Origin: Oscillospiraceae bacterium | GTDB lineage: Bacteria > Bacillota > Clostridia > Oscillospirales > Acutalibacteraceae | Assembly: GCA_031262985.1 (NCBI GenBank) | Contig: JAISGQ010000004.1 | Span: forward strand, 1-47,181 | Reading direction: 5' to 3' | Length of the DNA: 47,181 nt | Shown: one piece after another, positions 33,843 to 47,181 of the stretch | Numbering within the stretch: position 1 is the stretch's first letter | Layout: every line of letters begins with the position of its first letter | The notes under the pieces: generated by a model | What the model was told of the DNA's origin: nothing | Database searches by the model: none | Seen by the model: the letters and a program-made list of their open reading frames with translations, nothing else | Translations under genes and position numbers: made by a program

Positions 33843-34856
33843 TTATCTTGCCTCTATCTTCACTTCATACGGCACTTTGATTTGCTCGTCGCCCTTGACC
33901 TTTATCTGATACCCCTTCTTCCAAAGGGATGTAATATTGCACTTTCTCTGCCCGACAGCCTTCGATATTTCCGTAGGACCGACCGACACGGTGTACCTGC
34001 CCTCCGGCTTGTCCGCAAGGAGCTTTGTCACAATATCGAGATACATCCTCCCCTCGCACAGCTCGCGGAATGCGGGGTGGTACGGTCCTCCCGCCATCTT
34101 GCTCTCGAGCAGCTCCGAGGCGTGCAGTCCGAGCTTTATGACGTTTATGCCCTTCTCCCTGAAAATGCCCAGCAGCTCGGAGCATAGCTCCACCGCCTCA
34201 GGTAGGGTTTGCGGGACGTATTTCCCCTCCAGCATAAGCAGGTGGAGGACGGTTTGCTCGAGTACTATAGTCGGGTATATCCTCACGGTGTCGGGCATAA
34301 GCTCCGCTATCGCCCTTGCCGTCTGTATGCTCTTTTCCTTCGTGTCGCAGTACAGCCCCGTCATCATCTGAAGTCCGAGGGAGAAGCCGTGCGATTTTAT
34401 CAGCTTTGACGCGTTTACCACGTCTTGAGCGGTATGCCCGCGCCTGTTGCGCCTGAGCACCTCGTCGTCCATACTCTGCGCCCCAAGCTCAATGGAGGTC
34501 ACTCCGTAATTTTTGAGTATCAGAAGAATTTCCTCGTTTATCGCGTCCGGACGAGTGGAGCAGCGAATACCCTTAAACCTTCCGTTCGCAACGAAAGGAT
34601 ACGCGGCTTTCAAAAGCTCCATCATATCCTCTCTGTATATAGCGGTGAAACTGCCGCCGAAAAAGGCTATTTCGGCATTTTTCGACTGCTCACCCAAAGA
34701 ATTTATTGCCGTTCGTATGGCGAGCTGAGTTTCCCTGTATGTAGCCCTCTGCTCCTCGCCTGAGATAATGCGCTGGTCGCAGAATATGCACTGATGCGGA
34801 CACCCTTCGTGGGGGACGAAAACTGAAACATTGGCGTGCTTTAATACCCCATCCAT
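33843..34856 (-). CDS. Radical SAM protein of the Elp3-like family
   Basis: The 337-residue protein binds a 4Fe-4S cluster through Cys19, Cys23 and Cys26 (CPHQCIFC). IELGAQSMDDEVLRRNRRGH and FFGGSFTAI are Elp3-like radical SAM features. No acetyltransferase domain is present, so it is the shorter bacterial version that regularly sits between rnc and smc in Clostridia. A tRNA-related role is possible but unproven. The start overlaps the rnc stop by 16 bases, so the two are translationally coupled. Confidence 0.88.
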   Translation of the reverse strand: MDGVLKHANVSVFVPHEGCPHQCIFCDQRIISGEEQRATYRETQLAIRTAINSLGEQSKNAEIAFFGGSFTAIYREDMMELLKAAYPFVANGRFKGIRCSTRPDAINEEILLILKNYGVTSIELGAQSMDDEVLRRNRRGHTAQDVVNASKLIKSHGFSLGLQMMTGLYCDTKEKSIQTARAIAELMPDTVRIYPTIVLEQTVLHLLMLEGKYVPQTLPEAVELCSELLGIFREKGINVIKLGLHASELLESKMAGGPYHPAFRELCEGRMYLDIVTKLLADKPEGRYTVSVGPTEISKAVGQRKCNITSLWKKGYQIKVKGDEQIKVPYEVKIEAR

Positions 34857-35521
34857 TTGAGTGCCTCTCTCGCCGCCTGCTGTTCAGCCTCCTTCTTGCT
34901 CTTGCCGCCGCCCGTGCCTATGACGTTGCTGTTGAGGTGTACCTCCACCTTGAACCGCTTGTCGTGGTCGGGACCGCTCTCCTCCACAAGAACGTACTGC
35001 AGACGCTCCTCGCTGTTTTGCTGTATAATCTCCTGAAGGCTTGTCTTGTAGTCGTGATTGAGTGCCTGATGCGGATTGCACAGTTCCCCGTTGACAAAGC
35101 CAAGCACGAATTTGCGCGCCTCCTCCATGCCGCCGTCCATGAATATCGCGGCAATGAGTGCCTCAAACCCGTCGGCTAAAATGGAGGGACGCTGGTTGCC
35201 GCCCGTGTTGTGTTCTCCCTTCCCGAAGCGGATGAAGGAGCCAAGCTCAATCTTAGTGGCGAACACGCTGAGCATCTCCTCGCAGACGAGAGAGGCGCGT
35301 ATACGCGTAAGCTCGCCCTCCGACTTGTTTTGGTACTTTGTGAAGAGAAACTCGGACACAACTATACTCAGCACCGCATCGCCCAAAAACTCCAGCCGCT
35401 CATTGCTCTGGGTTTTCTTCGTCTCGTTGGCGAACGAGGAGTGTGTGAGCGCGGTCACTAAGTAGCTCTTGTCATTGAAGCGGTAGTTTATTATTTTTTG
35501 CAGACGTTCTATATTTTCCAT
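34841..35521 (-). CDS. rnc: Ribonuclease III
   Basis: The 226-residue endonuclease cuts double-stranded RNA in rRNA maturation. The signature ERLEFLGDAVLS carries Glu44 and Asp48, and ILADGFEA carries Asp117 and Glu120, so all four metal-binding residues are present. The double-stranded RNA-binding domain runs from about 158 to the end (DYKTSLQEIIQQ...GGGKSKKEAEQQAA). It is the first gene of a long minus-strand set through smc and ftsY. Confidence 0.97.
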   Translation of the reverse strand: MENIERLQKIINYRFNDKSYLVTALTHSSFANETKKTQSNERLEFLGDAVLSIVVSEFLFTKYQNKSEGELTRIRASLVCEEMLSVFATKIELGSFIRFGKGEHNTGGNQRPSILADGFEALIAAIFMDGGMEEARKFVLGFVNGELCNPHQALNHDYKTSLQEIIQQNSEERLQYVLVEESGPDHDKRFKVEVHLNSNVIGTGGGKSKKEAEQQAAREALKWMGY

Positions 35522-35606
35522 ATCTGATACCTGTCCTCAATTTGGTTTTTTGTGGTATGGCAACTATATTACTCAGGCAATAACAAGATTAAACACTTTA
35601 GGAAAT

Positions 35607-35635
35607 ATTGTACTCTAAGATATGGTCAAAGTCAA
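35607..35635 (-). promoter_or_regulatory. Promoter of the rnc-smc-ftsY gene set
   Basis: On the minus strand TTGACT (35635-35630) and TACAAT (35612-35607) are separated by 17 bases. The transcript would start about 80 bases before rnc. Confidence 0.65.
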
Positions 35636-35744
35636 TATTTACCGCGATTTTTCGCCAAAAAACGAGTTGATATATGTGAAATTATTTGTTGTAATGCTGA
35701 CATACTGCTAACGCAGTTAAAACAGTAGGCAACAATCCGCAAAA

Positions 35745-35795
35745 AACCGAAGCCCCTCCCCTATCCGCTCTTAAACGGACAGGGAGGGGCGGTCG
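35745..35795 (-). terminator. Rho-independent terminator of rpoBC
   Basis: GCCCCTCCC at 35752-35760 pairs with GGGAGGGGC at 35782-35790. On the minus strand a run of six T follows shortly after, fitting termination of leftward transcription from rpoC. Confidence 0.85.
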
Positions 35796-35835
35796 GCTGT
35801 AATGCTTCAATATAGTTCAGCTGCAGTAGTACCGA

Positions 35836-39513
<3,678 letters not shown>

Positions 39514-39575
39514 TTAGAAACCCCCTAAAAGTTTTGTGGTTTACATTCATATATTTACGTTGAGAGATATACGGA

Positions 39576-42500
39576 TTACTCGTCCGTCTCCTCCTCAGAA
39601 TCTGCCTCAAAGTCCGCTTCCAAAATCTCTTCCAAATCAGCTTCGGATTTCACTCCGGAAATCAGCTCCAGCTCCTCCTCAAACACTTCGTCGAGGTTGA
39701 ACACAGGCTCATCGTCGAACAGCTCGGAGTCGTCAGATTCGTCCTCTGTCTCCTCGCCGTCGGGAAGTGCTTCGCTGTAGCCGGCGTTAGACAGTTCCTT
39801 CTCGTTGGTCACAAACTCCGAGTGTATGCTCTCGGAGGCAAGACCCGCCGTTTCGTCCTCCTCAAATGTCTGCTTGAGGTCGATTTCACTGCCGTCGGAG
39901 TCGAGTACCTTGACATCGAGAGAGAGCGACTGAAGCTCGTTTATGAGAACCTTGAACGATTCGGGTATTCCCGGACAAGGCACGTTTTGACCGTTGATTA
40001 TAGCCTCGTAGGTTTTTACGCGTCCTACCACATCGTCCGACTTGACCGTCAAGATTTCCTGCAATGTGTACGCCGCGCCGTAAGCCTCGAGCGCCCACAC
40101 TTCCATCTCTCCGAAACGCTGTCCGCCGAACTGCGCCTTGCCGCCCAGAGGCTGCTGAGTTACCAGCGAGTACGGACCTGTGGAACGCGCGTGAATCTTA
40201 TCGTCAACCAAGTGGTGGAGCTTTAAGAAGTACATATATCCGACAGTTACGGGGTTGTCAAACTGCTCTCCCGTTCTGCCATCGTATAGTATCGACTTGC
40301 CGTCCTCTCTCAGACCTGCTTGCCTAAACAGCTCGACAATGTCGCTCTCATGCGCACCGTCAAAAACGGGGGTCATGACCTTTATGCCCAAAGCCGTCGC
40401 CGCTCTGCCCAGATGAACCTCCAGCACCTGCCCGATATTCATTCGGGAAGGAACGCCGAGGGGGTTGAGGACGATATCGAGAGGAGTTCCGTCAGGCAGG
40501 AAGGGCATATCCTCCACGGGGAGAATACGCGACACAACGCCCTTGTTTCCGTGACGTCCCGCCATCTTGTCTCCAACGCTGATTTTGCGCTTCTGCGCGA
40601 GGTAAACACGCACAACTTTGTTTACTCCCGGTGACATCTCGTCTCCGTTTTCACGGAGATAAATCCTAACGTCAACAACTATGCCGCTCTCGCCGTGGGG
40701 CACTCTCAAAGAGGTATCTCTTACCTCACGCGCCTTCTCGCCGAAAATAGCTCTCAGCAGGCGTTCCTCCGCGGTAAGCTCGGTCTCTCCCTTAGGAGTG
40801 ACCTTTCCGACAAGTATGTCGCCCGCGTGAACTTCCGCGCCTATCCTTATGATGCCGAACGCGTCGAGGTCCTTGAGTGCGTCCTCACCCACGTTCGGTA
40901 TGTCGCGGGTAATGTCCTCCGCGCCGAGCTTGGTGTCTCTCGCCTCGGCGACATATTCCTCTATATGAACCGATGTGAACACGTCGTCACGCACAATCTT
41001 CTCGTTGAGCAGGACGGCATCCTCGTAGTTGTAGCCCTCCCATGTCATGAAGCCGATAAGCACGTTCTTGCCCAGTGCGACCTCGCCGTTTTGCGTGGCA
41101 GGTCCGTCCGCTATGACGTCGCCTACCTCCAAGCGGTCGCCCTTGCTGACTACGGGGACTTGGTTCGAGCAGGTTCCCTGATTGGAACGCATAAACTTAA
41201 TTATCTTATACTCATCCACAGAGCCGCTGTCTGTACGCACAGTAACCTTGTCGGCACTGACATACTCAACAGTACCCGCGTGCTTTGCGAGAACGCACAC
41301 GCCCGCGTCAACTCCCGCCTTATACTCCATGCCTGTGCCGACTACCGGCGACTCGGTGCGAAGGAGGGGAACAGCCTGCCGCTGCATATTAGAACCCATC
41401 AGGGCGCGGTTTGCGTCGTCGTTCTCGAGGAAGGGGATGCAGGCGGTAGCTACCGAAACAACCATCTTAGGCGAAACGTCCATGTAGTCGATACGCTCCG
41501 GCTCAACCTCGATAAACTCATCTCTGTAACGCGCAACAACGCGGGGATTTATGAATCTGCCGTTTTCGTCGAGAGGCTCATTCGCCTGAGCGACGATAAA
41601 ATCGTCCTCCACATCGGCAGTCATGTAGACAACCTCGTCCGTCACGGACATTGTCTCGTGGTCGAACCTGCTGAACGGAGCTTCAATGAAGCCGTAGTGA
41701 TTGACCTTCGCGAATGTCGCAAGGTAGGAAATCAAGCCGATGTTAGGTCCTTCAGGAGTTTCGATAGGACACATTCTGCCGTAGTGGCTGTAGTGAACGT
41801 CACGAACCTCGAATCCTGCGCGGTCTCTCGTAAGTCCTCCCGGACCGAGAGCCGAAAGGCGGCGTTTGTGTGTAAGCTCGGCGAGGGGGTTAGTCTGATC
41901 CATGAACTGAGAGAGGGGCGACTGACCCAAAAACTCCTTGATAGCGGAGGCGACGGGCTTGCTGTTGTTGATAAGCTGTTCGGGGCTTATCATCTTGTCG
42001 TCCTCTCCGTTAGCAGCTGTCATGCCCATCTTCTCCTTGATGGTTCGCTCAAGACGCGCAAAGCCGATTCTGAACTGATTCTGGAGAAGCTCGCCCACAG
42101 AGCGGATTCTTCTGTTGCCCAAATGGTCGATGTCGTCCACAGTGCCGAGGTTGTTGGCAAGGCAGTTGAGGTAGTTGATAGCGGAGAAAATATCGTCTAT
42201 TATAATGTTCTTCGGGATTAGGTCGTGCTTTCTCTTCTTAATCATTTCCTTCAGCTCGTCCTCGGACTCCGCGCTGTCGAGAATCTCACGAAGGACGATT
42301 ACACGAACCTTCTCCTTAATGCCGCACTCCTTCGCGGCGTCAAACGGAACGTAGGGAGTGATGTCAACCATGCCGTTGGAGACTACCTTAACCTCGCGTC
42401 CGTCGTCGAGCTTCACATAAGCCACCGACACGCCCGCCGCGTCAAACTCCAAGCCGAGGGGCTTCGTGACTACCGTACCCGCCTCCGCCATGATTTCGCC

Positions 42501-43400
42501 TGTGAAGGGGTTGATTACGGGGCGGGAAAGCTCCGCGCCGATAACTCTGCCCGAAACGGCGAGCTTCTTGTTGTACTTATAGCGTCCTACTGTGGATATG
42601 TCGTAGTGGCGCGGGTCGAAGAAGAGGTCGTTTATGTGCTTCCTCGCGCTTTCAAGCGCGGCAGGCTCTCCCTGCTTGAGCTTGCTGAAAACCTGAAGGA
42701 TACCCATTTCGGTGTTCTCCGCCGTATCCTTGAGCAGTGTCGCCTTCATTCTGTCGTCGTCGCCGAAGTATTCGATAATATCGGCGTTGGAGTCAAGACC
42801 CAGCGACCTTATGAAGGTGGTTATAGGGAGCTTCCTGTTCTTGTCTATTCTGACGTAGAAAACATCGTTTACATCAGTTTCAAACTCCAGCCACGCGCCT
42901 CTGTTGGGGATAACCTTCGCTGTAAAAATCGGCTTACCCGACTTGTCGTAGGTCATCTCGAAATAAACGCCCGGAGAACGAACGAGCTGAGATACGATAA
43001 CTCTCTCCGCTCCGTTTATGATGAACGTGCCGCTGTCTGTCATGAGAGGGAATTCTCCCATGAAGATTTCCTTCTCCGACTGTTCGCCCGTAGCGCGGCT
43101 TCTGAGCTGCGCAAGAATGTGCAGCTTGCCGGAGTATGTAGCGTCGCGGACCTTGCAGTCCTCCACGGTATACTTCGACTGTGTGTCGATTCTGTAATCG
43201 GTAAAGTCAAGTACGAGGTTGTCGTTGTGGTCGGTAATACCGGAAACATCCTCTAAAACCTCGCGAAGTCCATGCTCCACAAACCACTTATAGGAATTCT
43301 TCTGAATTTCTATAAGATTGGGCATCGGGAGAGGTTCTTCAATTTTAGAAAAGCTTTTCCGCGTGTTCCTGCCGAGCTTGACCGTTTTTAACTGTTCCAT
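39576..43400 (-). CDS. rpoB: RNA polymerase subunit beta
   Basis: The 1274-residue subunit has the rifampicin-region sequence [19 protein letters not shown] then LSALGPGG, so the positions equal to E. coli Asp516, His526 and Ser531 are wild type. GPNIGLI, the Switch 3 and clamp segments are present up to [15 protein letters not shown]. After the conserved end, about 100 residues rich in Asp and Glu form an acidic C-terminal tail. The ATG at 43400 follows a leader of about 190 bases. The ribosomal genes rplK, rplA, rplJ and rplL that usually precede rpoB are not adjacent. Confidence 0.98.
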   Translation of the reverse strand: MEQLKTVKLGRNTRKSFSKIEEPLPMPNLIEIQKNSYKWFVEHGLREVLEDVSGITDHNDNLVLDFTDYRIDTQSKYTVEDCKVRDATYSGKLHILAQLRSRATGEQSEKEIFMGEFPLMTDSGTFIINGAERVIVSQLVRSPGVYFEMTYDKSGKPIFTAKVIPNRGAWLEFETDVNDVFYVRIDKNRKLPITTFIRSLGLDSNADIIEYFGDDDRMKATLLKDTAENTEMGILQVFSKLKQGEPAALESARKHINDLFFDPRHYDISTVGRYKYNKKLAVSGRVIGAELSRPVINPFTGEIMAEAGTVVTKPLGLEFDAAGVSVAYVKLDDGREVKVVSNGMVDITPYVPFDAAKECGIKEKVRVIVLREILDSAESEDELKEMIKKRKHDLIPKNIIIDDIFSAINYLNCLANNLGTVDDIDHLGNRRIRSVGELLQNQFRIGFARLERTIKEKMGMTAANGEDDKMISPEQLINNSKPVASAIKEFLGQSPLSQFMDQTNPLAELTHKRRLSALGPGGLTRDRAGFEVRDVHYSHYGRMCPIETPEGPNIGLISYLATFAKVNHYGFIEAPFSRFDHETMSVTDEVVYMTADVEDDFIVAQANEPLDENGRFINPRVVARYRDEFIEVEPERIDYMDVSPKMVVSVATACIPFLENDDANRALMGSNMQRQAVPLLRTESPVVGTGMEYKAGVDAGVCVLAKHAGTVEYVSADKVTVRTDSGSVDEYKIIKFMRSNQGTCSNQVPVVSKGDRLEVGDVIADGPATQNGEVALGKNVLIGFMTWEGYNYEDAVLLNEKIVRDDVFTSVHIEEYVAEARDTKLGAEDITRDIPNVGEDALKDLDAFGIIRIGAEVHAGDILVGKVTPKGETELTAEERLLRAIFGEKAREVRDTSLRVPHGESGIVVDVRIYLRENGDEMSPGVNKVVRVYLAQKRKISVGDKMAGRHGNKGVVSRILPVEDMPFLPDGTPLDIVLNPLGVPSRMNIGQVLEVHLGRAATALGIKVMTPVFDGAHESDIVELFRQAGLREDGKSILYDGRTGEQFDNPVTVGYMYFLKLHHLVDDKIHARSTGPYSLVTQQPLGGKAQFGGQRFGEMEVWALEAYGAAYTLQEILTVKSDDVVGRVKTYEAIINGQNVPCPGIPESFKVLINELQSLSLDVKVLDSDGSEIDLKQTFEEDETAGLASESIHSEFVTNEKELSNAGYSEALPDGEETEDESDDSELFDDEPVFNLDEVFEEELELISGVKSEADLEEILEADFEADSEEETDE

Positions 43401-43595
43401 AAAACAAGCTTCACTCCATTCATTAGGTTAGCTGTAGGTGTAAAGTCACCGTGCCGACTGCCGCTTCTCAAAACAGATTTGCTTTGGAAAATTTACGAGA
43501 CGTTCATATTTTGAGAAATAAATTGTTCTTGACACGAAAATTGCCGAAATAACGCCGAACACAACATTCCGAGCAATAAATTTTGTGACTTATTT

Positions 43596-43623
43596 CATAT
43601 AGAAATTTCAGGACAGTTGTCAA
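43596..43623 (-). promoter_or_regulatory. Promoter of rpoB
   Basis: On the minus strand TTGACA (43623-43618) and TATATG (43601-43596) are separated by 16 bases. It lies about 190 bases ahead of the rpoB ATG. Confidence 0.55.
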
Positions 43624-43908
43624 TTGTTTTTGTACATATCTTACAATGTTCTTGAGCTTTTTTGCCGAAAACCGAACTCAAAACCCTGTTGAAACACAGA
43701 AAGCAGGACAAAGGCAACTTTCAAAAACCGCATAAATTTCCATTTTACTGTAATTACTTATTATATTGAGTTTGCAATAATTTGTCAAGCTTTTTCTTTT
43801 TAAAATTGATAAATGTGAAAATCGCACAAAAAATTGCACAAAATTTCTACATACAGCAATTTTGCACTCCCACTGTCTCAAAAATATTTTTAAATATTGC
43901 AAATTCAG

Positions 43909-43937
43909 TTGATAACTCTGTCAAATTTCTGTATAAT
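43909..43937 (+). promoter_or_regulatory. Promoter of the lipoprotein gene
   Basis: TTGATA at 43909-43914 and TATAAT at 43932-43937 with a 17-base spacer, about 60 bases before the GTG start. Confidence 0.7.
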
Positions 43938-43995
43938 ACGAGTTGCAAACTCTATCTATGGAAAAGTATACATTTAAATTTTAGGAGGAAAAAAA

Positions 43996-45081
43996 GTGAA
44001 AACAATTAAGAGACTGGCGGCGGCACTGTTTGTCGCCGTGATGATTCTGTCATTTGCAAGCTGCAAGGAGACGTCATACGCAGCCACATATGCGGGCGAG
44101 GAGATTTCGTCGGGTATCTACTCCTGCTTTGTCCTTGACGCATACTCGGACGCACAGTCAAACGGCTATATCAAGGGCGGAGAATCGCTCAAGGATATGA
44201 CAATCGACGCACTTGACGGAATGAAGGTCACGGAGTATATAGAGAACCTTGCAAAAGAAAACACCCAGAGATATATTGCCGTTCTGGCTAAATTCAACGA
44301 TGTAGGCTTCAAGCTCGAAGGCGAGGAGTATCAGCAGAACGTGGAGCTTGCAAAGCAGAACTACGCCGCGAAGAAGGACGTTTTCTCCGCTAACGGCATA
44401 GGAGAGGACAGCTTCGTAAAGGTGCTTGCCGATCACTCCACGCGCGTATCCATGCTGTTTAACGCGAAATACGGAGAGGAAGGCACTGACCCCGTTTCGG
44501 ACGAGGAGCTTATAACCTACCTTGAGGAGAATTTCGCCAAGGTTAACTTTATCTATTTCATCGCCGTTGACCCTGACAGCCAAGAGGGTGCGGACTTGCC
44601 ATCCGACCACAAGGACATAAAGAACATCGAGATTGAATTTAAAGATATTAAATCTCGCGTTGATAAGAAGAAGCTCGATTTTGCAAAGTTCTGCGAAACA
44701 TACGGAGAGCAAGATCCCACCTACAGAACAGGCGGACAGATAGGGCAAATCATACAAAAGAGCGAGACAGACGAAATAAGCAAAGCAATTTTCTCCACTA
44801 AGGTGGGTAAGACAAATTATTTCTCTGACGGAAACCAGTATATGCTCATTCAGCGAATAGCTATAGACGACAAGGAACACTCCTTCATGAAATCTCAGAG
44901 AGCCGGACTTGTCAGTCTCCTCAATCGCGATGATTTCCTAAATGAGCTTTTGGAGTACGGCAAATCCCTTGATATTGTCATGAACGAGGATGCTTTCAGC
45001 CAGTTTTCGATAGAAAACGCCAAACTGGAGGGATATACCTCGCTCATTACCGTTGAGCAGTCCGCTTCTGCGAGCGAATAG
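43996..45081 (+). CDS. Lipoprotein with PrsA/SurA-like peptidyl-prolyl isomerase fold
   Basis: The 361-residue protein starts at GTG 43996, preceded by AGGAGG. A signal sequence with lipobox LSFASC gives lipidation at Cys23. The middle (residues about 55-170) is helical, like the SurA_N chaperone region. Residues about 175-300 follow parvulin spacing (DEELITYLEENFAKVNFIYF..., FAKFCETYGEQDP, GGQIGQII...), though the characteristic parvulin histidines are not clear. It probably assists folding of exported proteins on the outer face of the membrane. It is followed 45 bases later by a membrane protein gene, so the two may share a transcript. Confidence 0.72.
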   Translation: MKTIKRLAAALFVAVMILSFASCKETSYAATYAGEEISSGIYSCFVLDAYSDAQSNGYIKGGESLKDMTIDALDGMKVTEYIENLAKENTQRYIAVLAKFNDVGFKLEGEEYQQNVELAKQNYAAKKDVFSANGIGEDSFVKVLADHSTRVSMLFNAKYGEEGTDPVSDEELITYLEENFAKVNFIYFIAVDPDSQEGADLPSDHKDIKNIEIEFKDIKSRVDKKKLDFAKFCETYGEQDPTYRTGGQIGQIIQKSETDEISKAIFSTKVGKTNYFSDGNQYMLIQRIAIDDKEHSFMKSQRAGLVSLLNRDDFLNELLEYGKSLDIVMNEDAFSQFSIENAKLEGYTSLITVEQSASASE

Positions 45082-45125
45082 CGGATATCTTCATTTTATA
45101 CTGAATATGAGGGGGGAGCTTTATT

Positions 45126-46550
45126 ATGACTTTGCAAGCCGCTAAAATCAGAACTCTGAAATCAAACTCGATTTCAGATAAACTCGGCAAAAGCCATTTC
45201 ATTCTTATTTTTGTCATGTCTCTGTTTTATTTTGTCGCCTTCTATTATGTGGATTTACTCTCACTTACCGTCTGGTCGACAAATATCTGGGACGTGCTGT
45301 TTGACGGAAGATTGCTCGATTACTATATCTACAGCGCGGAAAATCACAGCGGATTGGTTCACTACTATGTAGGAGTTGAATGGATTGCTCTGCTTCCGTG
45401 GGCTGTGTGGAACTTCCCAATGTGGATAATCAGCAAGCTTGCGGGAGTGAATATTGCCTCCTCCCACCTAACGCTCCTGTGGTCGAAGCTGTTTTTGGTT
45501 GTGATGTTGTGTTTCGTCCTTTATTATGTAAGCAAAATCGCTTTGGTTATCACAAAAAGCAAAACTGCCGCCACTTGGGCTGTGTTTATTACTGCGGGAA
45601 GTATGTTTACATACGGCGCAGTATATTACGCCGGACAAACCGATATATTCTTTGTGCTGCTGGGGCTTATCGGCATTTACGAGCTTCTCGCGCATAGAAA
45701 TGAGAAACGATTCCTGCTGTTTTTTGCCCTCTCGCTTATAATTAAGCCCTTCTATCTGTTCATACTGATACCGATTTTGCTTTTGTTTGAAAAGAATCTT
45801 TTGAAAATTTTACTCAAAATCGGGCTGTGTTTCGGCGGATTAATGCTTGCAAAGCTTCTCATGCTCCCGTTCCCGTTCTATCTTGAATCGCTGTATTTAG
45901 GTCCCTCCATCATAGAACTCGGGAAATTCCTTCTTCCGTCGATTCCGATTTTCGGTAGCAATTCACATTTGGACGCATCCATATTCATCACTCTGTATCT
46001 ACTTGTCTGTATCTTCTGCTACCTGAAAAAGAGCAGCTTGGAGGACGAAAAATTCGCAACATGGATGCTTTATGTGAGCAGTGCTGTGCTACTCATATTC
46101 TCAATTTTCGTCACCAGCACATTCTACAGGACAATGATGCTCGTACCGATATTATCTCTGGTAATTGCGTCAAATCCGAAACGGTTCAAAATGAATATGA
46201 TGTTCACATTAGTACTCACTTTTTGCATACCGATTATCTCGATTTTGTCGGGGGAGGCGTTATACGTCCCCGGCTCGATGTTTGCGAATCTTGACAAGGA
46301 TGCTATGGCGCAGTCTGTGATGGTAAATTATATCCCCGATGCAAGAACGATGGATTATATCGCCAACTTCTTCGGCGGAATAGCCCTCGGAAGTGTAATT
46401 TTCCTCGTTTTCGCCAACTACCCTCACAGGAGAATAGAAAAATTCGTTGAGGGCGAAAAATGCGAGAGATTCATAATATGGATTTATACCCTCCTTCCCA
46501 TTGTTTTTGCACTCTACAGCGCGGGACTTAAATTTGTACTTGGTATATAG
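45126..46550 (+). CDS. Polytopic membrane protein, possibly a GT-C glycosyltransferase
   Basis: The 474-residue protein has about 10-11 hydrophobic segments starting at residue 24, with a loop after the first helix (WSTNIWDVLFDGRLLDYYIY) and polar re-entrant stretches. The layout of a large N-terminal loop and many helices recalls lipid-linked-sugar GT-C transferases, but no Asp-Asp or Asp-x-Asp signature is convincing. The function is unknown. GGGGGGAGC precedes the ATG region. Confidence 0.55.
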   Translation: MTLQAAKIRTLKSNSISDKLGKSHFILIFVMSLFYFVAFYYVDLLSLTVWSTNIWDVLFDGRLLDYYIYSAENHSGLVHYYVGVEWIALLPWAVWNFPMWIISKLAGVNIASSHLTLLWSKLFLVVMLCFVLYYVSKIALVITKSKTAATWAVFITAGSMFTYGAVYYAGQTDIFFVLLGLIGIYELLAHRNEKRFLLFFALSLIIKPFYLFILIPILLLFEKNLLKILLKIGLCFGGLMLAKLLMLPFPFYLESLYLGPSIIELGKFLLPSIPIFGSNSHLDASIFITLYLLVCIFCYLKKSSLEDEKFATWMLYVSSAVLLIFSIFVTSTFYRTMMLVPILSLVIASNPKRFKMNMMFTLVLTFCIPIISILSGEALYVPGSMFANLDKDAMAQSVMVNYIPDARTMDYIANFFGGIALGSVIFLVFANYPHRRIEKFVEGEKCERFIIWIYTLLPIVFALYSAGLKFVLGI

Positions 46551-46564
46551 TTGGCAGACACAGC

Positions 46565-46600
46565 AACTCCCCATAGGGCTGACGCCCTATGGGGAGTTAT
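46565..46600. terminator. Bidirectional hairpin between convergent genes
   Basis: A perfect 15-bp stem (46565-46579 with 46584-46598) closes on a TGAC loop between the membrane protein gene and the minus-strand ferritin-like gene. AT-rich sequence follows on both sides, so it can end both transcripts. Confidence 0.75.
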
Positions 46601-46606
46601 ACTAAA

Positions 46607-47050
46607 TTATAAATAACGTCTTATTTCTTCCGACAGGTCGCTTTCCAAGCAGATAAGTTTTTTCGTGATATTCTTTGAGTCCTCGTCTGCCGCCCTATAC
46701 TGATTTAGGTATCTGCTCAGCGATTTTACGCCCATATTACAGCCATCCGTCATGAGATCTGATACGGTCTCGTCCGAATCATCGGCTGCGAGCTTGACAT
46801 TCGTCATTAGTTTACTCATCCACGAAGTCGCAACACTTGGGTCGCGTCCCTCGTCGTGATATTTATTGAGCAAGTCTTCAACATCGTCGGCGAGCCGTTC
46901 ATGCTCTCTTTTGCAATCGAGCAGTGACTTTCTGAAATTCTCGTCACGCACTCTGCCGACCACATCATCAATGGATTTTACACCCATTTTAATTCCGGAG
47001 TCGCACTCGCGCAGAAGCTTTATCGTATCCTGTTCTATCATATCTGCCAT
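46607..47050 (-). CDS. Ferritin-like helical-bundle protein (DUF2383-like)
   Basis: The 147-residue protein is all-helical and has two related halves, ECDSGIKMGVKSIDDVV and DGCNMGVKSLSRYLNQY, joined by a middle helix rich in His, Glu and Asp (DCKREHERLADDVEDLL). It resembles DUF2383/ferritin-like bundle proteins that are common in Clostridia. Iron binding is not proven. A GGATGGCAGAT context precedes the ATG, with a weak ribosome-binding site (GAAGGATG). Confidence 0.7.
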   Translation of the reverse strand: MADMIEQDTIKLLRECDSGIKMGVKSIDDVVGRVRDENFRKSLLDCKREHERLADDVEDLLNKYHDEGRDPSVATSWMSKLMTNVKLAADDSDETVSDLMTDGCNMGVKSLSRYLNQYRAADEDSKNITKKLICLESDLSEEIRRYL

Positions 47051-47110
47051 CCTTCATTTTTTGTTATTGCTTCGGCGGCTAAACCTTGCCAGATTATGGT
47101 CGAGGATTTT

Positions 47111-47181
47111 TACTGTCTTGCGAGGCAGAGGACGCCGCTTTGCTGACGCAAAGCAAGGAGGATAACGATGCAAGGCGGTAA
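47111..47181. repeat. Palindromic element cut by the window edge
   Basis: TTACTGTCTTGC at 47111-47122 and GCAAGGCGGTAA at 47170-47181 are inverted with 10 of 12 matches. Between them GCTTTGC-TGAC-GCAAAGC (47137-47154) forms an exact stem. It may be a small mobile palindrome. Confidence 0.4.
47168..47181 (+). CDS. Possible start of a gene continuing past the window
   Basis: ATG at 47168 is preceded by AAGGAG at 47155-47160. Only four codons (MQGG) are visible, so no product can be named. It may be accidental within the palindromic element. Confidence 0.2.

Larger units (their letters stand above)
35522..35835. other. Intergenic region between rpoC and rnc
   Basis: No gene is seen. It contains the rpoC terminator (35745-35795) and the rnc promoter (35607-35635). 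The remainder is AT-rich. Confidence 0.6.
43401..43995. other. Divergent intergenic region between rpoB and the lipoprotein gene
   Basis: The region holds back-to-back promoters (43596-43623 leftward, 43909-43937 rightward) and no supported gene. The rpoB leader of about 190 bases contains no recognised attenuator or L10/L12-type binding site. The middle, about 43640-43900, is AT-rich. Confidence 0.6.

Noticed and set aside
41890-41950. Rifampicin-resistance change in rpoB
   Set aside because: The residues matching E. coli 516, 526 and 531 are the sensitive ones.
40695-42221. Very long plus-strand frame opposite rpoB
   Set aside because: Shadow of the highly conserved rpoB coding strand; such long antisense frames arise from codon bias.
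42225-43256. Second long antisense frame opposite rpoB
   Set aside because: Same reason; no ribosome-binding site or promoter.

Overview
The window reads as a chromosome segment of a low-to-mid GC Firmicute of the class Clostridia, most likely an Oscillospiraceae/Ruminococcaceae-type gut bacterium. This is inferred from the cluster order rnc, radical SAM gene, smc, ftsY, from yhbY, nadD, yqeK, an LCP gene, rsfS, leuS in a row, from the zinc-type L28 protein, strong AGGAGG ribosome-binding sites and consensus sigma-A promoters. No database could be consulted.

Layout. Positions 1-98 hold the 5' end of an ISAs1-type transposase cut by the window edge. Positions 513-5962 carry an RsmF-type rRNA methyltransferase, an unrecognised membrane protein with a four-cysteine knuckle whose last codons come from an inserted MITE, a membrane-anchored serine hydrolase and rpmB. 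Positions 6520-8409 encode a hybrid sensor histidine kinase. Positions 8600-22083 are an accessory island. Positions 22357-35521 are minus-strand housekeeping genes (leuS, rsfS, LCP, yqeK, nadD, yhbY, rdgB, ftsY, smc, radical SAM, rnc). rpoC and rpoB follow on the minus strand without rplJ/rplL upstream. The right end carries a PrsA/SurA-like lipoprotein, a polytopic membrane protein and a ferritin-like helical-bundle protein.

The island is the most interesting part. It holds an endolysin, a membrane-anchored ImmA-like peptidase, a cI-like repressor, a divergent switch with two consensus promoters embedded in operators, a TcdR/UviA-like sigma factor, then an intact non-contractile tail operon: tail terminator, tube, two assembly chaperones, tape measure, distal tail protein, hub, receptor-binding fibre and holin. 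There is no integrase, replication gene, terminase, portal, protease or capsid gene. The best reading is an F-type (flexible, siphovirus-derived) tailocin: a bacteriocin particle released by holin/endolysin lysis, with the repressor and ImmA controlling a sigma factor that could switch on the tail operon.

A family of about 110-bp MITE-like repeats lies around the island (6191-6292, 21396-21509, 21972-22083, and a fused-end remnant near 8535). Two copies flank the holin gene in opposite orientation with identical 33-base inner ends, and one of these ends carries a promoter-like sequence pointing into the holin.
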